A stretch of DNA of 24,191 bases from contig JAKFER010000279.1 in assembly GCA_036675565.1 (NCBI GenBank), positions 1-24,191 of the forward strand, read 5' to 3'. Below, piece by piece: positions 9,748 to 18,400 of the stretch; the first letter of the stretch is position 1, and each line of letters starts with the position of its first letter. Position numbers and translations under genes: made by a program. Source of the stretch: JACCYQ01 sp036675565. Its GTDB lineage: Bacteria > Bacteroidota > Bacteroidia > Chitinophagales > Chitinophagaceae. Below the pieces are notes generated by a model. That model worked only from the letters and a program-made list of their open reading frames with translations, was not told the DNA's origin and did not search any database.

Positions 9748-11034
9748 ATGAAATTACCCATTCAGTACAAGTCCCTGGAAGATGCTTTATCTATCGTTCA
9801 ATCTGGTCAGCGTTTATTTGTACAGGGAAGCGCACAAACGCCCACCTGTTTGTTAAAAGGACTTGCAGCACAATCTCACCGGTTAAATAATGTTGAATTG
9901 GTTTTTATAACCGTTTATGGTGATATCCATGTTGACAAACCAGAACATGCAGACAGTTTTAAGATCAATTCCATGTTTGTATCGGCCAGCATCCGGAAAG
10001 CGGTTAATGAAGGCCGTGCTGATTATATTCCCGTTTTTTTAAGTGAGATCCCCGAATTATTTAAATTAGGTATTCTTCCTATAGATGTGGCATTGGTGCA
10101 TGTTTCACCTCCGGATGCACACGGTTATTGTTCTTTGGGTGTGTCTGTTGACATTGCCCGGTCAGCGGTGAATAACGCGAAATATGTTATCGCACAGGTA
10201 AATCCAAATGTGCCCCGCACTCATGGTGATGGACTAATTCACAGCAGTCGTTTTCATTCCATGGTATATTGTGACGAACCATTGTTTGAAACTTCTTATG
10301 GTGATAAGATAACTGAAAAGGAAATGCGTATTGGCGAATTTGTTGCAGGATTAATAGAGGATAGGAGCACTTTGCAGATGGGTATTGGATCAATTCCTGA
10401 TGCGGTATTACGATGTTTAAAAAATCATAAAGACCTGGGTATACATACAGAAATGTGTTCCGATGGAGTGGTGGACCTGCTTGAATTAGATGTCATTAAT
10501 AATAAGTATAAAAACATTCACCCGCATAAAACGGTAACGGGTTTTGCATTAGGTACAAAGCGTTTATACGACTACGTTAATGATAATCCTGCATTCCAGT
10601 TTTTGGATATTGATTATGTAAATGATCCACATGTCATTAAACGAAACAGCAGGATGGTTGCCATCAACAGCGCCGTTGAAATTGATGTGACCGGCCAGGT
10701 TTGTTCCGATTCTATCGGCACTTACCAGTATTCCGGCGTGGGTGGTCAAATGGATTTTATGCGGGGTGCAGCTTTAAGCCTTGGCGGTAAACCAATCATT
10801 GCTTTACCGGCACGAACAGCGAAGGGAGTTCCCCGGATTGTTCCTATTTTAAAACCGGGTGCCGGCGTAGTAACAACAAGAGCACATGTTCATTATGTAG
10901 TGACTGAATATGGAGTTGCTTATTTGCAAGGAAAGAATTTACGGCAAAGAGCTAAAGCCTTAATTGATATCTCTCACCCGGATGATCGGGAAGCTTTGGA
11001 AAAATCCTGTTTTGACCGGTTTAAAATATTTTAA
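9748..11034 (+). CDS. Acetyl-CoA hydrolase/transferase family CoA-transferase
   Basis: Cytoplasmic enzyme of the family that includes acetyl-CoA hydrolase, succinyl-CoA:acetate CoA-transferase and 4-hydroxybutyrate CoA-transferase. It moves CoA between carboxylic acids through a glutamyl-CoA thioester. The 428 residues cover both family domains (about 1-190 and 205-425). The likely catalytic glutamate is E235 in HTEMCSDGVVDL, and the glycine-rich CoA-site motif GVGGQMDFMRGA is at 330-341. The sequence pattern and length are closest, by memory, to the 4-hydroxybutyrate/butyryl-type members, but substrate cannot be fixed from motifs. It lies 117 bp after aroQ, with a 7-of-8 match to TAnnTTTG at 9717-9724, and ends 22 bp before a hairpin. 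No pathway partner gene is adjacent. Confidence 0.88.
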   Translation: MKLPIQYKSLEDALSIVQSGQRLFVQGSAQTPTCLLKGLAAQSHRLNNVELVFITVYGDIHVDKPEHADSFKINSMFVSASIRKAVNEGRADYIPVFLSEIPELFKLGILPIDVALVHVSPPDAHGYCSLGVSVDIARSAVNNAKYVIAQVNPNVPRTHGDGLIHSSRFHSMVYCDEPLFETSYGDKITEKEMRIGEFVAGLIEDRSTLQMGIGSIPDAVLRCLKNHKDLGIHTEMCSDGVVDLLELDVINNKYKNIHPHKTVTGFALGTKRLYDYVNDNPAFQFLDIDYVNDPHVIKRNSRMVAINSAVEIDVTGQVCSDSIGTYQYSGVGGQMDFMRGAALSLGGKPIIALPARTAKGVPRIVPILKPGAGVVTTRAHVHYVVTEYGVAYLQGKNLRQRAKALIDISHPDDREALEKSCFDRFKIF

Positions 11035-11056
11035 TCAAACCGCTAATAAATATAAA

Positions 11057-11080
11057 AGCGCCTGGGTTTTTCCAGGCGCT
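11057..11080. terminator. Bidirectional hairpin terminator between convergent genes
   Basis: A perfect 9-bp stem (AGCGCCTGG at 11057-11065 with CCAGGCGCT at 11072-11080) closes a 6-base loop. It starts 22 bp after the CoA-transferase stop. On the plus strand the following bases are only moderately T-rich. On the minus strand the stem runs into TTTTATATTTATT, so it can also stop transcripts of the propeller gene, whose stop lies 117 bp away. Confidence 0.75.
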
Positions 11081-11132
11081 GTATTATTTAATTCATTTTT
11101 TTAAATTGCATTTTTCACGAAGGTGAATTTCA

Positions 11133-11196
11133 TTTTCAAATTTTCAAATTAACTAATTATCTCATTGTCCCATTGTCACATTGTCTCATTGTCAAT
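11133..11196 (-). repeat. Eight-unit octamer array abutting a stop codon
   Basis: Eight consecutive 8-base units fill exactly 64 bases and end against the stop codon of the propeller gene (TTA at 11197-11199 on the plus strand). On the plus strand the first two units are TTTTCAAA; two intermediate units follow (TTAACTAA, TTATCTCA); the last four all begin TTGTC, giving CATTGTC cores at 11163, 11171, 11179 and 11187. In the sense of the gene the array supplies TGA, TAA and TAG triplets in all three frames. Function is unknown. Confidence 0.75.
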
Positions 11197-13707
11197 TTAC
11201 TTTACTGCTTTACGCAAATTTTCCAATGGTGCTATGTAAAAACTCCGCCCATGCGTACCTAACACAATCTCGTGTTCTCTTTCATGAATAACCAGGTCGT
11301 GAACAGGAACCGATTTTGGCAAGCCGTTATTCCACATCATAAAACTTTTACCACGGTCAAGACTTACATATAAACCGCCATCTGTTCCAACATACAGGAT
11401 ATTTTCATTTGTAGGATCTTCTTTAATTACATTCACCGGTTCTGGTGGTAAGTCTGAACTTATTTTTTTCCAGGTGTTACCATAATCTTCGCTCACAAAA
11501 ACATAAGGTTCAAAATGATCATTCCGGTATCCATTAAAAGTAGCATATACGCGGCCGAGTTGATGTGCGGAAGCGGTTACACGACTTACCCATAAACCTG
11601 CAGGCACATTCCTGGTCAACGAAGTTGACTGGCTTACTTTCGTCCATGTATAACCGCCATCTTTTGATAAATGAATATTCCCATCATCGCTGCCTGTATA
11701 AAGCAGTCCAAACCTTAATGGTGATTCTGAAATTGTAGTGAGTGTTCCATAGGGAACATCACCTGGTTTGCCGCCATTTGTCAGATCCTGGCTCATGATC
11801 GACATGCTATCACCCTGGTCAAGTGAACGATAAAATTTATTGGCACCGAAGTACAGAATATCCTGGTTGTGCCTGCTTAACAAAATAGGTGTTTGCCAGT
11901 TGAACCGGAGGGGTACTTCGCCCAAATCATGTCGTGGAGTTATACGTTTGGTTCCTTCCCTGGTCAGCCTGTTTGTGCGGGCATAATTACCAAACTGAGA
12001 ACCATAATAAGTAGTCAGGTTATTTCTCCTGTCAACTTGTACCTGCATACCATCTCCACCTCCGAGGAATTTTGCAGGATCGTCATTTACGCCCAAACCA
12101 CTGCCGGTAAATCTGGAGCGAGTCGTTTTGGATGGCGTATACCATACACCGTTATCCTGCAATCCACCATACACGTTATACACTTCTTCATGATCCACTT
12201 CAACTGAATAAAACTGGCCAACCGCCGGACTGTTAGCTTTATACCAAACTTTGCCATCATCATAAGAAATATTGATTCCACCATCATTGCCATCTATAAG
12301 GTGAGAATCTCTTTTGGGATTTACCCATAAAGCATGATGGTCAGCATGAACATTGTTTTTGTCAATGGAATTGAAAGTTTTTCCCCCATCAGTTGAAAGT
12401 TGTGCATCAAATCCAAGAATATAAATTTTTTCAGGGTTATAGGGCGACACATAAATCTTTCCAAAATAATAACCATAAGTGAAATAAAAGCTGATCTCTT
12501 TTTGATGTGTTCTCTTCCAGCTTTTGCCACCATCATTGCTTCGATAAACCTGTGCACCTTCTATGGGTGTATCGAAAAGGGCGGCATTGGCATCAAACAA
12601 ATACTGGAAAAGAGCTGTTGGTTTTATTTCACCTTTTGCAACCAATTCTTTTACAGTCTTTGCAGAATAGCGGTTGATCATCCGGTTTCTCTTTAAGAAA
12701 GTATCCAGTTTGTCATTATCCAGATTGGCAAATTCTTCTTTGCTTAATTTTTCGAAATCGCGAAGCACATAACCATCTTCCTGTTTTTTTGCAGCGGTAT
12801 CCGGGCGACGAAAATTATTATCAACTACTGCATAAACGACCTGTGGGTTTTGCGGAAAAACGGCAATGCCTATGCGCCCAACACCTTCACCATCAGGGAA
12901 ACCGGAAGATGGCGTAGAAATTTTTGTCCATGAATTACCTCCATCAGTACTTTTATACATACCACTGGTTTTACCACTCTCTTCAAAATTCCATGCACTC
13001 CTGGTGCGATACCATGCCGCGGCATAGAGTTCCAAAGGATTTTTTGGATTGATATCCATTTCTACTATGCCGGTATTTTCATCAATAAATAAAGTATGTT
13101 TCCAGGTTTTTCCGCCATCAGTTGTTTTAAAAACACCCCTTTCTTTATTGGGCGAATACAGGTGCCCCAGTGCCGCAACCCATGCAGTGTTGGGGTCTGT
13201 TGGATGCAGTTGAATTTTGCCAATATGATGTGTGCCAGGCAATCCAAGATATTGCCAGGTTTTGGCTTTATCCGTGCTTTTATAAACACCGATGCCAGAA
13301 TAAGATGATCGACTGCTGTTTACTTCACCCGTTCCAACCCATACGGTCCCCGTCTTCCAGTCAACGGCAACATCACCCATAGTTAATATATGTTCATTAT
13401 CAAATACGGGGGTAAATGACAAACCATTATTGTTAGTATACCATAAACCGCCGGATGAATAGGCTACATAAAATTCAGTGGGATCATCCGGGTTTGCATC
13501 AATATCACTCACCCTGCCACTAAAAACAGTGGGTCCGATGTTGCGAAAAGAAACATCATTTAAAACAGAACGGCTTTCTAATATTTTTCTTTTTTCTAAT
13601 CCTTTAACTCTTTCGTCATCAGGAGTGGCTTTTACCTGTGCATTTGTGATAATACTAACAGCGGATAACAGGAAGAACAAACTAATTTGGCGTAATTTTA
13701 GCATCAT
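11197..13707 (-). CDS. Secreted BNR/sortilin-type beta-propeller protein
   Basis: Predicted exported protein with many Asp-box (SxDGGxTW) repeats, of the kind often annotated as glycosyl hydrolase or VPS10/sortilin-like. At least eight boxes are visible, for example TTDGGKTWKH, STDGGNSWTKI, SNDGGKSWKRT and SKDGGYTWTKV. The N-terminal FRNIGPTVFSGRVSDID is typical of this family, and the protein ends at GTHGRSFYIAPLEN. No catalytic residues can be assigned. A helical, lysine-rich stretch of about 85 residues (roughly residues 298-384 from the chosen start) interrupts the blades. I chose the start at 13707 because it gives a clean signal peptide (MMLKLRQISLFFLLSA, ending near TNAQ) and because a TAnnTTTG box at 13753-13760 overlaps the longer start at 13755. 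There is no CHU_C or other sorting tail. Family call is good; function is unknown. Confidence 0.85.
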   Translation of the reverse strand: MMLKLRQISLFFLLSAVSIITNAQVKATPDDERVKGLEKRKILESRSVLNDVSFRNIGPTVFSGRVSDIDANPDDPTEFYVAYSSGGLWYTNNNGLSFTPVFDNEHILTMGDVAVDWKTGTVWVGTGEVNSSRSSYSGIGVYKSTDKAKTWQYLGLPGTHHIGKIQLHPTDPNTAWVAALGHLYSPNKERGVFKTTDGGKTWKHTLFIDENTGIVEMDINPKNPLELYAAAWYRTRSAWNFEESGKTSGMYKSTDGGNSWTKISTPSSGFPDGEGVGRIGIAVFPQNPQVVYAVVDNNFRRPDTAAKKQEDGYVLRDFEKLSKEEFANLDNDKLDTFLKRNRMINRYSAKTVKELVAKGEIKPTALFQYLFDANAALFDTPIEGAQVYRSNDGGKSWKRTHQKEISFYFTYGYYFGKIYVSPYNPEKIYILGFDAQLSTDGGKTFNSIDKNNVHADHHALWVNPKRDSHLIDGNDGGINISYDDGKVWYKANSPAVGQFYSVEVDHEEVYNVYGGLQDNGVWYTPSKTTRSRFTGSGLGVNDDPAKFLGGGDGMQVQVDRRNNLTTYYGSQFGNYARTNRLTREGTKRITPRHDLGEVPLRFNWQTPILLSRHNQDILYFGANKFYRSLDQGDSMSIMSQDLTNGGKPGDVPYGTLTTISESPLRFGLLYTGSDDGNIHLSKDGGYTWTKVSQSTSLTRNVPAGLWVSRVTASAHQLGRVYATFNGYRNDHFEPYVFVSEDYGNTWKKISSDLPPEPVNVIKEDPTNENILYVGTDGGLYVSLDRGKSFMMWNNGLPKSVPVHDLVIHEREHEIVLGTHGRSFYIAPLENLRKAVK

Positions 13708-13752
13708 AAACAGTTCAATTTTTACGTTTATTAAGGATTCAATCCAATTCAT

Positions 13753-13760
13753 CAAACTTA
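13753..13760 (-). promoter_or_regulatory. Probable -7 element of the propeller gene
   Basis: On the minus strand this reads TAAGTTTG, an exact match to TAnnTTTG. It lies 45 bases upstream of the preferred start codon at 13707 and overlaps the alternative ATG at 13755, which would then be at or before the transcript start. No clear -33 TTG was found. The divergent gene begins only 8 bases away at 13768, so its promoter must lie further back. Confidence 0.5.
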
Positions 13761-13767
13761 CTAAACT

Positions 13768-14469
13768 ATGCGTTTCATTTTCATTCTTTTATTGTTTGTT
13801 TCTTTTAACGTTAATGCGCAGTGTAAAGAATATATTATCGGTGTAAATGGCGATACGCTGAACTGCGTTGATATGAATAATAAAAAGCAGGGCAGGTGGG
13901 TGATCAAAGTGGATAACCTGCGAGGTGAAAGAGGATATGAAGAAGAAGGTATTTATAAAAATAATTTGAAAGAGGGTGATTGGCGCAGGTATTCCTTACA
14001 AGGAGATTTGATTGCATATGAGAAATATCGTTGGGGAAATAAGGATGGTAAAAATGTGTATTACGATCATATGGGAAATGTACAGCGGGAAGAGAGCTGG
14101 AGAGCAGTTAACCCGGATAATCCTTATGATACAATAGATGTTTACGATCCCAATGATCCCACAAGAGTTATTGAAAAGAAGGTTATTAAACTGGAAGGGT
14201 ATAGTTTAAAACATGGCACCTGGAAATTTTATGATACATTTTCAGGCAGCCTGGAAGAAACACAAAAATGGTTTTTAGATAAACCAGCTAATGAAGCTGG
14301 CAATGCAGCTGCTACAGACGAAGAGCTGATGCCCATTGATCCATTGCGCAATGCTTCTGACAGTACAAAGAAAAAAGCATTGGCAAAACCGCAGGCTATT
14401 CTTGATTATGAAAAAAAGAATTCCGGCAAAAAGAAGATCAAGGTTAGAGATGGCAGAACAGGGCAGTGA
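13768..14469 (+). CDS. Small secreted MORN-like repeat protein
   Basis: A 233-residue protein with a signal peptide (MRFIFILLLFVSFNVNAQ) and then glycine- and tryptophan-punctuated strands, such as GRWVIKVDNLRGERGYEEEG, IYKNNLKEGDWRRYSLQGD, GNKDGKNVYYDHMGN and LKHGTWKFYD. This spacing resembles MORN-type or YwqK-like repeats, which form an extended beta-hairpin ladder. The C-terminal third (from about residue 175) is charged, low in hydrophobics and probably disordered, ending in a lysine-rich segment. No catalytic motif is seen. It is divergent from the propeller gene with only 60 bp between the preferred starts. A heptamer array begins 5 bp after its stop. The role is unknown; the YwqK resemblance should not be read as evidence of an antitoxin. 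Confidence 0.75.
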   Translation: MRFIFILLLFVSFNVNAQCKEYIIGVNGDTLNCVDMNNKKQGRWVIKVDNLRGERGYEEEGIYKNNLKEGDWRRYSLQGDLIAYEKYRWGNKDGKNVYYDHMGNVQREESWRAVNPDNPYDTIDVYDPNDPTRVIEKKVIKLEGYSLKHGTWKFYDTFSGSLEETQKWFLDKPANEAGNAAATDEELMPIDPLRNASDSTKKKALAKPQAILDYEKKNSGKKKIKVRDGRTGQ

Positions 14470-14473
14470 GGAT

Positions 14474-14594
14474 GTTTAGGGTTTAGTGTTTAGCGTTTAG
14501 TCCTTCGACAAACTCCCACGAAATTCATCGGGGCCGGCAAGGATCACAAGTTTAGGATTTAAAAGTTTAAGGTTTAGTTATTAAGCTGTTTAGC
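14474..14594 (+). repeat. GTTTAGN heptamer array with an inserted GC-rich segment
   Basis: Four perfect-period heptamers GTTTAGN run from 14474 to 14501, beginning 5 bp past the stop codon of the MORN-like gene. Further copies occur at 14550, 14565 (as GTTTAAG), 14572 and 14588, after a 48-bp GC-richer segment at 14502-14549. TAG triplets at 14477, 14484 and 14491 fall in all three frames. Confidence 0.7.
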
Positions 14595-14609
14595 CTTACA
14601 TCCAGGCAG

Positions 14610-14641
14610 TCAACATATCAACTTATCAACCATTCAACTAT
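14610..14641 (-). repeat. GTTGANNN octamer array
   Basis: On the plus strand TCAAC recurs at exactly 8-base spacing at 14610, 14618, 14626 and 14634 with variable linkers. On the minus strand, the sense of the response regulator, each unit is GTTGANNN. The TGA triplets fall in all three frames. Confidence 0.7.
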
Positions 14642-14647
14642 TACCCC

Positions 14648-14674
14648 AATACCCAATTCCTGATACCTAATCCC
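14648..14674 (-). repeat. AATACCY-type heptamer array
   Basis: Imperfect 7-base units AATACCC, AATTCCT and GATACCT, with a partial fourth, occupy the plus strand from 14648 and end 4 bp before the response-regulator stop codon. This is a third array type in the same 209-bp convergent gap. It is more degenerate than the other two. Confidence 0.5.
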
Positions 14675-14678
14675 AAGA

Positions 14679-15425
14679 TCATTTCAATCCCAACCTTGCC
14701 AGTAATCCATCTTTTTTTGACTTGGAAACAATTAATTTTTCTCCGTTGTCAAGTACAATATATCCTCCATCAGATTTATAAAAATGCGTTACATGCGTAA
14801 GATTCACCAGGGTTGAATGGTGTATCCGTTGAAAATGATCAACAGGCAGCATTTCTTCAATATCACTTAACGTTTTGGATATTACAAGTTTTCTTTTATT
14901 GTTTAAGAATACATGTGTGTAAGCTCCTTCTGCCCTGGCAAAAATGATGCTTTCAATTTCTACAAACTCATAACCATCCCGCCCGGCAAATGCAATGCGT
15001 TGTTTGTTTTCAGGTTTATTAATATTATGTAATAAATTATCAATATTGGCAGCACCCGTTTTTAAAGCAATTTTTTCAGAAACTTTTTTAACCGCTTCTT
15101 GTAAATCATTTGTATCAATAGGTTTTAATAAATAATCAATGGCACTTAACCTGAATGCTTTTGCAGCAAATTGATCAAATGCAGTTGTAAAGATGATCGA
15201 GAAATTAATTTCTTCTATTATTTCGAGCATTTCAAATCCATTCATCCAGGGCATCTGTACATCTAAAAAAACAAGATCTGGTTTTTGTTTTCGGATAGTA
15301 ACCAGGCCTTGTTTGGGTGAAGTGCAGGTTTCTATTATTTCAACTTCCGGGCAATACTTACCAAGGTCAAATGCAAGACTATCGATACAATTTTGTTCAT
15401 CATCTATAATAACTGATCTTATCAT
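14679..15425 (-). CDS. LytTR-family response regulator
   Basis: Cytoplasmic transcription regulator controlled by phosphorylation. The 248 residues have an N-terminal receiver domain (1-115) with the acidic pair D8-D9, the phospho-acceptor D55 (LVFLDVQMPWMNG), T80/T81 and the conserved K101 (DYLLKPID). A linker is followed by a LytTR DNA-binding domain (about 143-248, containing RIHHSTLVNLTHV). Its start codon overlaps the kinase stop codon by 4 bases (ATGA), so the two are translationally coupled and almost certainly form a cognate pair. The target genes are not shown by the sequence, but the neighbouring secreted and surface protein genes are candidates. Confidence 0.95.
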   Translation of the reverse strand: MIRSVIIDDEQNCIDSLAFDLGKYCPEVEIIETCTSPKQGLVTIRKQKPDLVFLDVQMPWMNGFEMLEIIEEINFSIIFTTAFDQFAAKAFRLSAIDYLLKPIDTNDLQEAVKKVSEKIALKTGAANIDNLLHNINKPENKQRIAFAGRDGYEFVEIESIIFARAEGAYTHVFLNNKRKLVISKTLSDIEEMLPVDHFQRIHHSTLVNLTHVTHFYKSDGGYIVLDNGEKLIVSKSKKDGLLARLGLK

Positions 15426-18400
15426 AAGTTATTTTCTTTAAAAGTTATGATGACCCGGGTGCCTGCAGGTGTACCATCTTCTTCTATCTTATCTATGATT
15501 TCGATGAAATCTTCCCTGTCATTTATTTTTTTATCTAATTCGAGTCTTGACTTTATTAAACCAATACCCTTTGATTCATGCGTCGCTTCATAAGATGATT
15601 TGTATTGTTTGGACAATTCACGGCCAATACCATTATCGTCAATGCTGCATTCTACTGATCCTTTATTTTCTTTTACAGCTATAACTACTTTTCCACCGAT
15701 GTCATGGGGTACCAATCCATGCCAAATAGCATTTTCTATAAAGGGTTGCAGTATTAATGCAGGAACCTTTATATCCTTAAGGTCAATTGTTTCATCAATT
15801 TCAAACAGAAAATCAACCTTTTCTCCAAACCTCATTTTCTCTATTTGTGTATACAGTTTACAGGTTTCCAGTTCATCATACAAACTCACTTCCCTTTTAT
15901 CAGAATTTTGAAACAGCGTACGAATCAATTTTGAAAATGTTGTCAGGTAATTTGCAGCCTTATCATTTTCATTTTTATTTATCAGTGATTTAATTGAGTT
16001 CAGGCTATTGAAAATAAAATGTGGATTCATTTGAGAGCGCAGGGCCTTTGCTTCAAGTTCAAGCAATTCTTTTTCATGTTTAATATTTTGTTTTTCTTTT
16101 TGCTTGATTGTATTTATCCGCCAGCGTATGAATAAAGCAATGAATAACATCAGCAACAAAAGAGTTAGTAATTTAAACCAGGTTGTTTGCCAATAAGCAG
16201 GTTCAATTTCAATTGTATATTCCAGCGGCTGTGCATCCCAGTTACCACCTATTTTCTGGGCTCTAAGCATGAAGGTGTATTTACCCGGGGAAAGTTTGCT
16301 GTATGTAATTTTCCTGTTAAATGAATTGGTATACTGCCAGTCATTGTCAATACCTTTTAGCTGGTATGCATATTCAATTCTTTCCGGTAAAAAAAATTCC
16401 TGTGCTGAAAATGAAAATATCAAAGAGTTGTGATTGTGTTTTATAATGCAACTTATTTTTCCGCCATCCTGTTCACTGATATACAAAATAGATCCATCCA
16501 CCTGTATAGTATTTAATGCAGGCTTTACACTGAATGTTTGATGTTGAAGGTCTTTTAATGCCAGGTATTCAAAACTTCCATTTTGTCCAACTATAAGATG
16601 GCCATTATTATATAACAATGAGATCGTTTCAGGGTTTGATAAACCGTTTTTGCCATCAAATAAATAGGAACGCTTTTTTTCATAATCATAAACAATGATC
16701 CCATTCAGGGAACGAAAAAGCACATACGGATATTCAGCACCGGTAACTGATGTATAATCTCCGCGAATCAATCCTTTTTCACCATAACGAATAGAATCCT
16801 TACAAGTCAACGTGACAGGATCTATAATCCGTATGCCAAATTTGGGAATCATAAACCATATATTTCCATCCCAATCAAGCGTTGGTGCCGCAACACCCTG
16901 GTAACCTTGCGAATTACCATATAACGTTTTTTGCGGGATGGAACGATTGTTTTTTGTGTCCAGGTTGTATTGTGCAATTCCATTTTTTCTTACCAAATAA
17001 ATACAATTGCGCTTTGCATCATACCATAATGATGGTGCTTTAATTTCTAAATCTCCCTTATTATCAAAACTGGTTTCTATGGTATCCGTTTCAAATGTTT
17101 TGTAATTGATATGAAAAACTTTTCCATTTCCCTGCCTGTAAAGAATATGACCATATTTATCAGTTATGACATCAATGAATTCACCTTTGGTTTTCATCCA
17201 TGCAAGGGAAGGGAATTTTTTTTCTGCATTTTCAAATTTATCAGACCCGGGAACCAATACATAATTTTCCCAGCCAGCTGTCCATAATCTGCCATTGCCA
17301 TCTTTGGTAATCTTTTGCGTTACAGCTTGTTGGTGGGTATAGTAATTATTTATAACCGGAGATGGTATCAGTTTTACCTGATTAAAGTTTTTATCAAATA
17401 CATGTATGCCTATGGAATTAAATACGGAACTATAATAACGATTCATTGTTGAATCAAAATAAATTCCCCTTAGTTGAAGCGGAGAGATTATTTTCTTATT
17501 GAGATTTAAAGAAACATGTTTTAATCGTAAATAGCCCGGAATAGAAACATAGAGATCGCCCTTATTTAAAATCCAAATATTACCATGCCTGTCATTGGTT
17601 ACAAACCTAACTGCATCGAAATTCTGATCAGTAGATAATTTTATCAGCTGCAGGGTTTTTGTTTTGGGATCAAAAACGCCGGGGTGAGGGTAATGCACAC
17701 CTACCAGGTATTTGCCATCCGGAAGTTTTCCAAATTGCCTGATGATATATCCGAAATAGCGGTCCTTTGATTTGAAAAGTGCATCGTGTAAATAGGTATG
17801 AGCCTCACCAGTTTTTGTATTGTAATATGCAAAGCCCCCTGCCCATGAATTACACCAAATAATGGAATCGTCAACTACGTCCATCTTTGAAATGTCAATA
17901 TAAGCTTCCCTGCCCCAAGATGGTGGTTGATCTATATGTCGCCGGGGTGTTACAATCCTAAAATTATGTGTAAGCGTTTTTGTTTCTTTATCTAATAAAT
18001 AAATACCCCGAAAGCTACCCACCCACAATTTATTACTATCTGTTGCATGCGCCGCAAAACTTACTACCGTATTATATCTCCGGTCTTCCCAACTATCGGT
18101 TTTCCCCGTATCCAGGTTGAGGTGTTCAATGAATTTGGTTTGAGGGTTATAAATAAGCAATCCGCGGGAAGCAGTTCCAATATAAACTATGCCCTTATTA
18201 TCAATATAAATGGAAAGCCCACGCGTTGTTAAAGTCTTATTGATGTCTTTGTATACATATGAAATGGTATCAAAAACTTTTGTTTTTCTGTTAAAATATA
18301 AAAGGGATTCACTGCCAATGTATAAGTTTTGGGAACGATCTTCTGCAATGGCATGAATCCTGTTTAACCCTAATTTATTTGCCTGATTTGTAGTGGTATG

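Noticed and set aside
11133..11196. The octamer array read as a CRISPR array or as a protein-coding repeat
   Set aside because: Units are 8 bases without spacers, far too short for CRISPR, and stop triplets in every frame of the gene's sense direction exclude coding there.
11197..13707. Calling the propeller protein a glycosidase
   Set aside because: Asp boxes alone do not show catalysis, and no acid/base pair could be identified.
13478..13846. Plus-strand frame of 122 codons spanning the propeller gene start and the MORN-like gene start
   Set aside because: It overlaps two better-supported genes and has no domain; the frame starting at 13768 has a proper signal peptide.
13768..14469. Reading the MORN-like gene as the antitoxin of a toxin-antitoxin pair because of its YwqK resemblance
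   Set aside because: It has a signal peptide, no adjacent toxin gene is seen, and the family label is not functional evidence.
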